A stretch of 64,000 bases of DNA from Auanema rhodensis. Lineage: Eukaryota > Nematoda > Chromadorea > Rhabditida > Rhabditidae. The notes beneath the pieces were generated by a model. The model worked only from the letters and a program-made list of their open reading frames with translations. It had not been told where the DNA came from and made no database searches. Of the stretch, positions 60,901 through 64,000 are shown one piece after another (position 1 is the stretch's first letter; every line of letters begins with the position of its first letter). A program made the translations under genes and the position numbers. The stretch spans positions 18,856,501 to 18,920,500 of the forward strand of contig OZ059899.1 of the NCBI GenBank assembly GCA_964057225.1, read 5' to 3'.

Positions 60901-63900
60901 ACGAAAAAATTAATTCTGCAGGGTGAAAATCGAGGATATAAGTGTGAACTTATATCAGTTGATATCTCGGTGAATTTTTAAGCTAGCGCAAATCTGATAA
61001 AACAGATCGACGCAGCTTAAAAATCCGCATCGAATGCACTATACTACATTGAGAAACGCTTAATACAAAAATTATTTATGATCGTTTGAAAAATGATGCA
61101 TTAGTGTATGTTGAGTTTCCATGTACACTCAACATTGCTTCCAAAAACATTTTTACAAAAATTTTTCCGAAAAATTTCGAAATAATTTCGCAGAAAGTAG
61201 ATGTTTTTAGATTCCTTTTTTCAAGGCAAAGACGATGGACATTGTTATTCAACGAAAAAATTAATTCTGCAGGGTGAAAATCGAGGATATAAGTGTGAAC
61301 TTATATCAGTTGATATCTCGGTGAATTTTTAAGCTAGCGCAAATCTGATAAAACAGATCAACGCAGCTTAAAAATCCGCATCGAATGCACTATACAACAT
61401 TGAGAAACGCTTAATACAAAAATTAGTTATGATCGTTTGAAAAAAGATGCATTAGTGTATGTTGAGTTTCCATGTACACTCAACATTGCTTCCAAAAACA
61501 TTTTGACAAAAATTTTTTCGAAAAATTTCAGAATATTTTAGCAAAAAATAGTTGTTTTTAGATTCCTTTTCTCAAGGCAAAGACGATGGACAATGTTATT
61601 CAACGAAAAAATTAATTCTGCAGGGTGAAAATCGAGGATATAAGTGTGAACTTATATCAGTTGATATCTCTGTGAATTTTTAAGCTAGCGCAAATCTGAT
61701 ATAACAGATCGACGCAGTTTAAAAATCCGCATCGAATGCACTATACAACATTGAGAAACGCTTAATACAAAAATTAGTTATGATCGTTTGAAAAAAGATG
61801 CATTAGTGTATGTTGAGTTTCCATGTACACTCAACATTGCTTCCAAAAACATTTTGACAAAAATTTTTTTGAAAAATTTCAGAATATTTTAGCAAAAAAT
61901 AGTTGTTTTTAGATTCCTTTTCTCAAGGCAAAGACGATGGACAATGTTATTCAACGAAAAAATTAATTCTGCAGGGTGAAAATCGAGGATATAAGTGTGA
62001 ACTTATATCAGTTGATATCTCGGTGAATTTTTAAGCTAGCGCAAATCTGATAAAACAGATCGACGCAGCTTAAAAATCCGCATCGAATGCACTATACTAC
62101 ATTGAGAAACGCTTAATACAAAAATTAGTTATGATCGTTTGAAAAATGATGCATTAGTGTATGTTGAGTTTCCATGTACACTCAACATTGCTTCCAAAAA
62201 CATTTTTACAAAAATTTTTCCGAAAAATTTCGAAATAATTTCGCAGAAAGTAGATGTTTTTAGATTCCTTTTTTCAAGGCAAAGACGATGGACATTGTTA
62301 TTCAACGAAAAAATTAATTCTGCATGGTGAAAATCGAGGATATAAGTGTGAACTTATATCAGTTGATATCTCGGTGAATTTTTAAGCTAGCGCAAATCTG
62401 ATAAAACAGATCAACGCAGCTTAAAAATCCGCATCGAATGCACTATACAACATTGAGAAACGCTTAATACAAAAATTAGTTATGATCGTTTGAAAAAAGA
62501 TGCATTAGTGTATGTTGAGTTTCCATGTACACTCAACATTGCTTCCAAAAACATTTTGACAAAAATTTTTTCGAAAAATTTCAGAATATTTTAGCAAAAA
62601 ATAGTTGTTTTTAGATTCCTTTTCTCAAGGCAAAGACGATGGACAATGTTATTCAACGAAAAAATTAATTCTGCAGGGTGAAAATCGAGGATATAAGTGT
62701 GAACTTATATCAGTTGATATCTCGGTGAATTTTTAAGCTAGCGCAAATCTGATAAAACAGATCAACGCAGCTTAAAAATCCGCATCGAATGCACTATACA
62801 ACATTGAGAAACGCTTAATACAAAAATTAGTTATGATCGTTTGAAAAAAGATGCATTAGTGTATGTTGAGTTTCCATGTACACTCAACATTGCTTCCAAA
62901 AACATTTTGACAAAAATTTTTCCGAAAAATTTCAAAATAATTTTGCAAAAAGTAGATGTTTTTAGATTCCTTTTTTCAAGGCAAAGACGATGGACAATGT
63001 TATTCAACGAAAAAATTAATTCTGCAGAGTGAAAATCGAGGATATAAGTGTGAACTTATATCAGTTGATATCTCTGTGAATTTTTAAGCTAGCGCAAATC
63101 TGATAAAACAGATCGACGCAGCTTAAAAATCCGCATCGAATGCACTATACAACATTGAGAAACGCTTAATACAAAAATTAGTTATGATCGTTTGAAAAAT
63201 GATGCATTAGTGTATGTTGAGTTTCCATGTACACTCAACATTGCTTCCAAAAACATTTTTACAAAAATTTTTCCGAAAAATTTCGAAATAATTTCGCAGA
63301 AAGTAGATGTTTTTAGATTCCTTTTTTCAAGGCAAAGACGATGGACATTGTTATTCAACGAAAAAATTAATTCTGCAGGGTGAAAATCGAGGATATAAGT
63401 GTGAACTTATATCAGTTGATATCTCGGTGAATTTTTAAGCTAGCGCAAATCTGATAAAACAGATCAACGCAGCTTAAAAATCCGCATCGAATGCACTATA
63501 CAACATTGAGAAACGCTTAATACAAAAATTAGTTATGATCGTTTGAAAAAAGATGCATTAGTGTATGTTGAGTTTCCATGTACACTCAACATTGCTTCCA
63601 AAAACATTTTGACAAAAATTTTTTCGAAAAATTTCAGAATATTTTAGCAAAAAATAGTTGTTTTTAGATTCCTTTTCTCAAGGCAAAGACGATGGACAAT
63701 GTTATTCAACGAAAAAATTAATTCTGCAGGGTGAAAATCGAGGATATAAGTGTGAACTTATATCAGTTGATATCTCTGTGAATTTTTAAGCTAGCGCAAA
63801 TCTGATATAACAGATCGACGCAGCTTAAAAATCCGCATCGAATGCACTATACAACATTGAGAAACGCTTAATACAAAAATTAGTTATGATCGTTTGAAAA

Positions 63901-64000
63901 AAGATGCATTAGTGTATGTTGAGTTTCCATGTACACTCAACATTGCTTCCAAAAACATTTTGACAAAAATTTTTTTGAAAAATTTCAGAATATTTTAGCA
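57916..64000 (+). repeat. Seven-unit block rich in Z and Y (2457 bp), two copies and part of a third
   Basis: Orders: AA Z Y Z Z V W (57916-60372); AA Z Y Z Z Y Z (60373-62829); AA Y Z Z (62830-64000, last unit cut at 118 bases). Y copies at 58618 and 61075 share a rare G to T at their first base (TTATTTATG), which confirms common descent. Z copies have A20, T93, an in-frame TAG and A250; some also have T94 (61780 and 63883). Y has G119. This is the most diverged part of the window. Confidence 0.85.

Larger units (their letters stand above)
1..64000 (+). repeat. Satellite DNA array, 351-bp unit, 182.3 copies head to tail
   Basis: The same unit recurs from the first to the last base, always on the same strand, with copy boundaries at 1, 352, 703 and so on to 63883. 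The register never shifts, so there is no net insertion or deletion. Copies differ by single-base substitutions, mostly shared by classes of copies rather than private. No stretch of the window lies outside the array, so no region holds an ordinary gene, RNA gene or mobile element. Known behaviour of such arrays: they lie in centromeric or pericentromeric heterochromatin and evolve by unequal exchange and gene conversion. Location and function here are inferred from structure only. I cannot name the satellite family. Confidence 0.98.

Noticed and set aside
12-63383. About 170 repeated 63-codon reading frames as a gene family
   Set aside because: They start with TTG, lack an upstream ATG in all but one copy, vary mostly at amino-acid changing sites, and include copies with TAG or TGA. 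Their repetition follows from the satellite.
1-64000. CRISPR array
   Set aside because: The unit is 351 bp, and whole units repeat without short direct repeats separated by unique spacers.
1-64000. Alpha satellite or Drosophila 1.688-type satellite
   Set aside because: Period 351 is neither a multiple of 171 nor ~359, and I recognise no family sequence. Base composition and A/T tracts are shared by many unrelated satellites.
1-64000. Tandem mobile elements or ribosomal spacer
   Set aside because: No terminal repeats, target duplications, transposase or reverse transcriptase frame, and no rRNA segment between units.
42472-64000. Z copies as pseudogenes of a coding unit
   Set aside because: The parental frame shows no coding constraint, so a stop in it does not mark gene loss; Z is treated as a diverged satellite class.

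Overview
The whole 64,000-base window is one uninterrupted satellite DNA array. It is a single 351-bp unit repeated head to tail in one orientation: 182 complete copies plus 118 bases of a 183rd. Both ends are cut by the window, and no unique flank, gene, transposon or RNA gene interrupts it. The register is exact: every copy starts at 1+351n, with no net insertion or deletion over 64 kb.

Organism. This is eukaryotic heterochromatin of the centromeric or pericentromeric kind. One unit has 120 G+C in 351 bases (34.2%) and 14 CpG against about 10.3 expected (60 C x 60 G / 351). There is no CpG loss, which argues against a heavily methylated vertebrate or plant genome and fits an insect or other invertebrate. 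I do not recognise the family. The period differs from human alpha satellite (171) and the Drosophila 1.688 family (~359).

Unit anatomy (positions within the unit; window base 1 = position 1). Positions 25-73 are almost invariant and hold a 9-10-9 inverted repeat (34-61) that I saw unbroken in every copy. Positions 74-168 hold most class-defining differences and closely spaced A/T tracts. Positions 229-242 and 269-284 hold two more small dyads. A 63-codon open frame (12-203) starts only with TTG, and its differences are mostly amino-acid changing, so I do not call it a gene.

Copy classes. Haplotypes below list the bases at unit positions 80/96/105/109/115/136/147/157/168/195: A GGGCCGCGAC; C GAATTGTGAC; D TGGCTGCGAG (D' has C at 195); E TAGCCGTGTG (E* adds T152); F GAATCATAAC; G TGATTGTGAC (G' has G at 80); H = F with T75; I GGGCTGTGAG (I' has T168); J TAGCCATAAC; K GAGTTGTGTG; L = F with C147; M = D' with T24; N = F with T93; P TGGACGTGAG; Q = F with C132; S = N with G136 and G157; U TAGCCGTGAG with T167; V TGGCCGTGAG; W = E with G106; X = D with A148; Y = E with T109 and G119; AA = C with A20, G195, A199; Z = diverged class with an in-frame TAG.

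Layout. 1-7020: A/C/D copies. 7021-9126: E-F dimers. 9127-24570: multi-unit blocks amplified at 11-, 12- and 7-unit offsets. 24571-30888: I/J/E/H mixture. 30889-34398: a 5-unit block twice. 33697-38259: M-N-E trimers. 38260-42822: irregular, ending in a lone Z. 42823-54405: 3-, 4- and 5-unit blocks. 54406-64000: increasingly diverged, with a 7-unit block rich in Z and Y. The picture is repeated local amplification by unequal exchange plus short conversion tracts, with the most diverged copies at the right.
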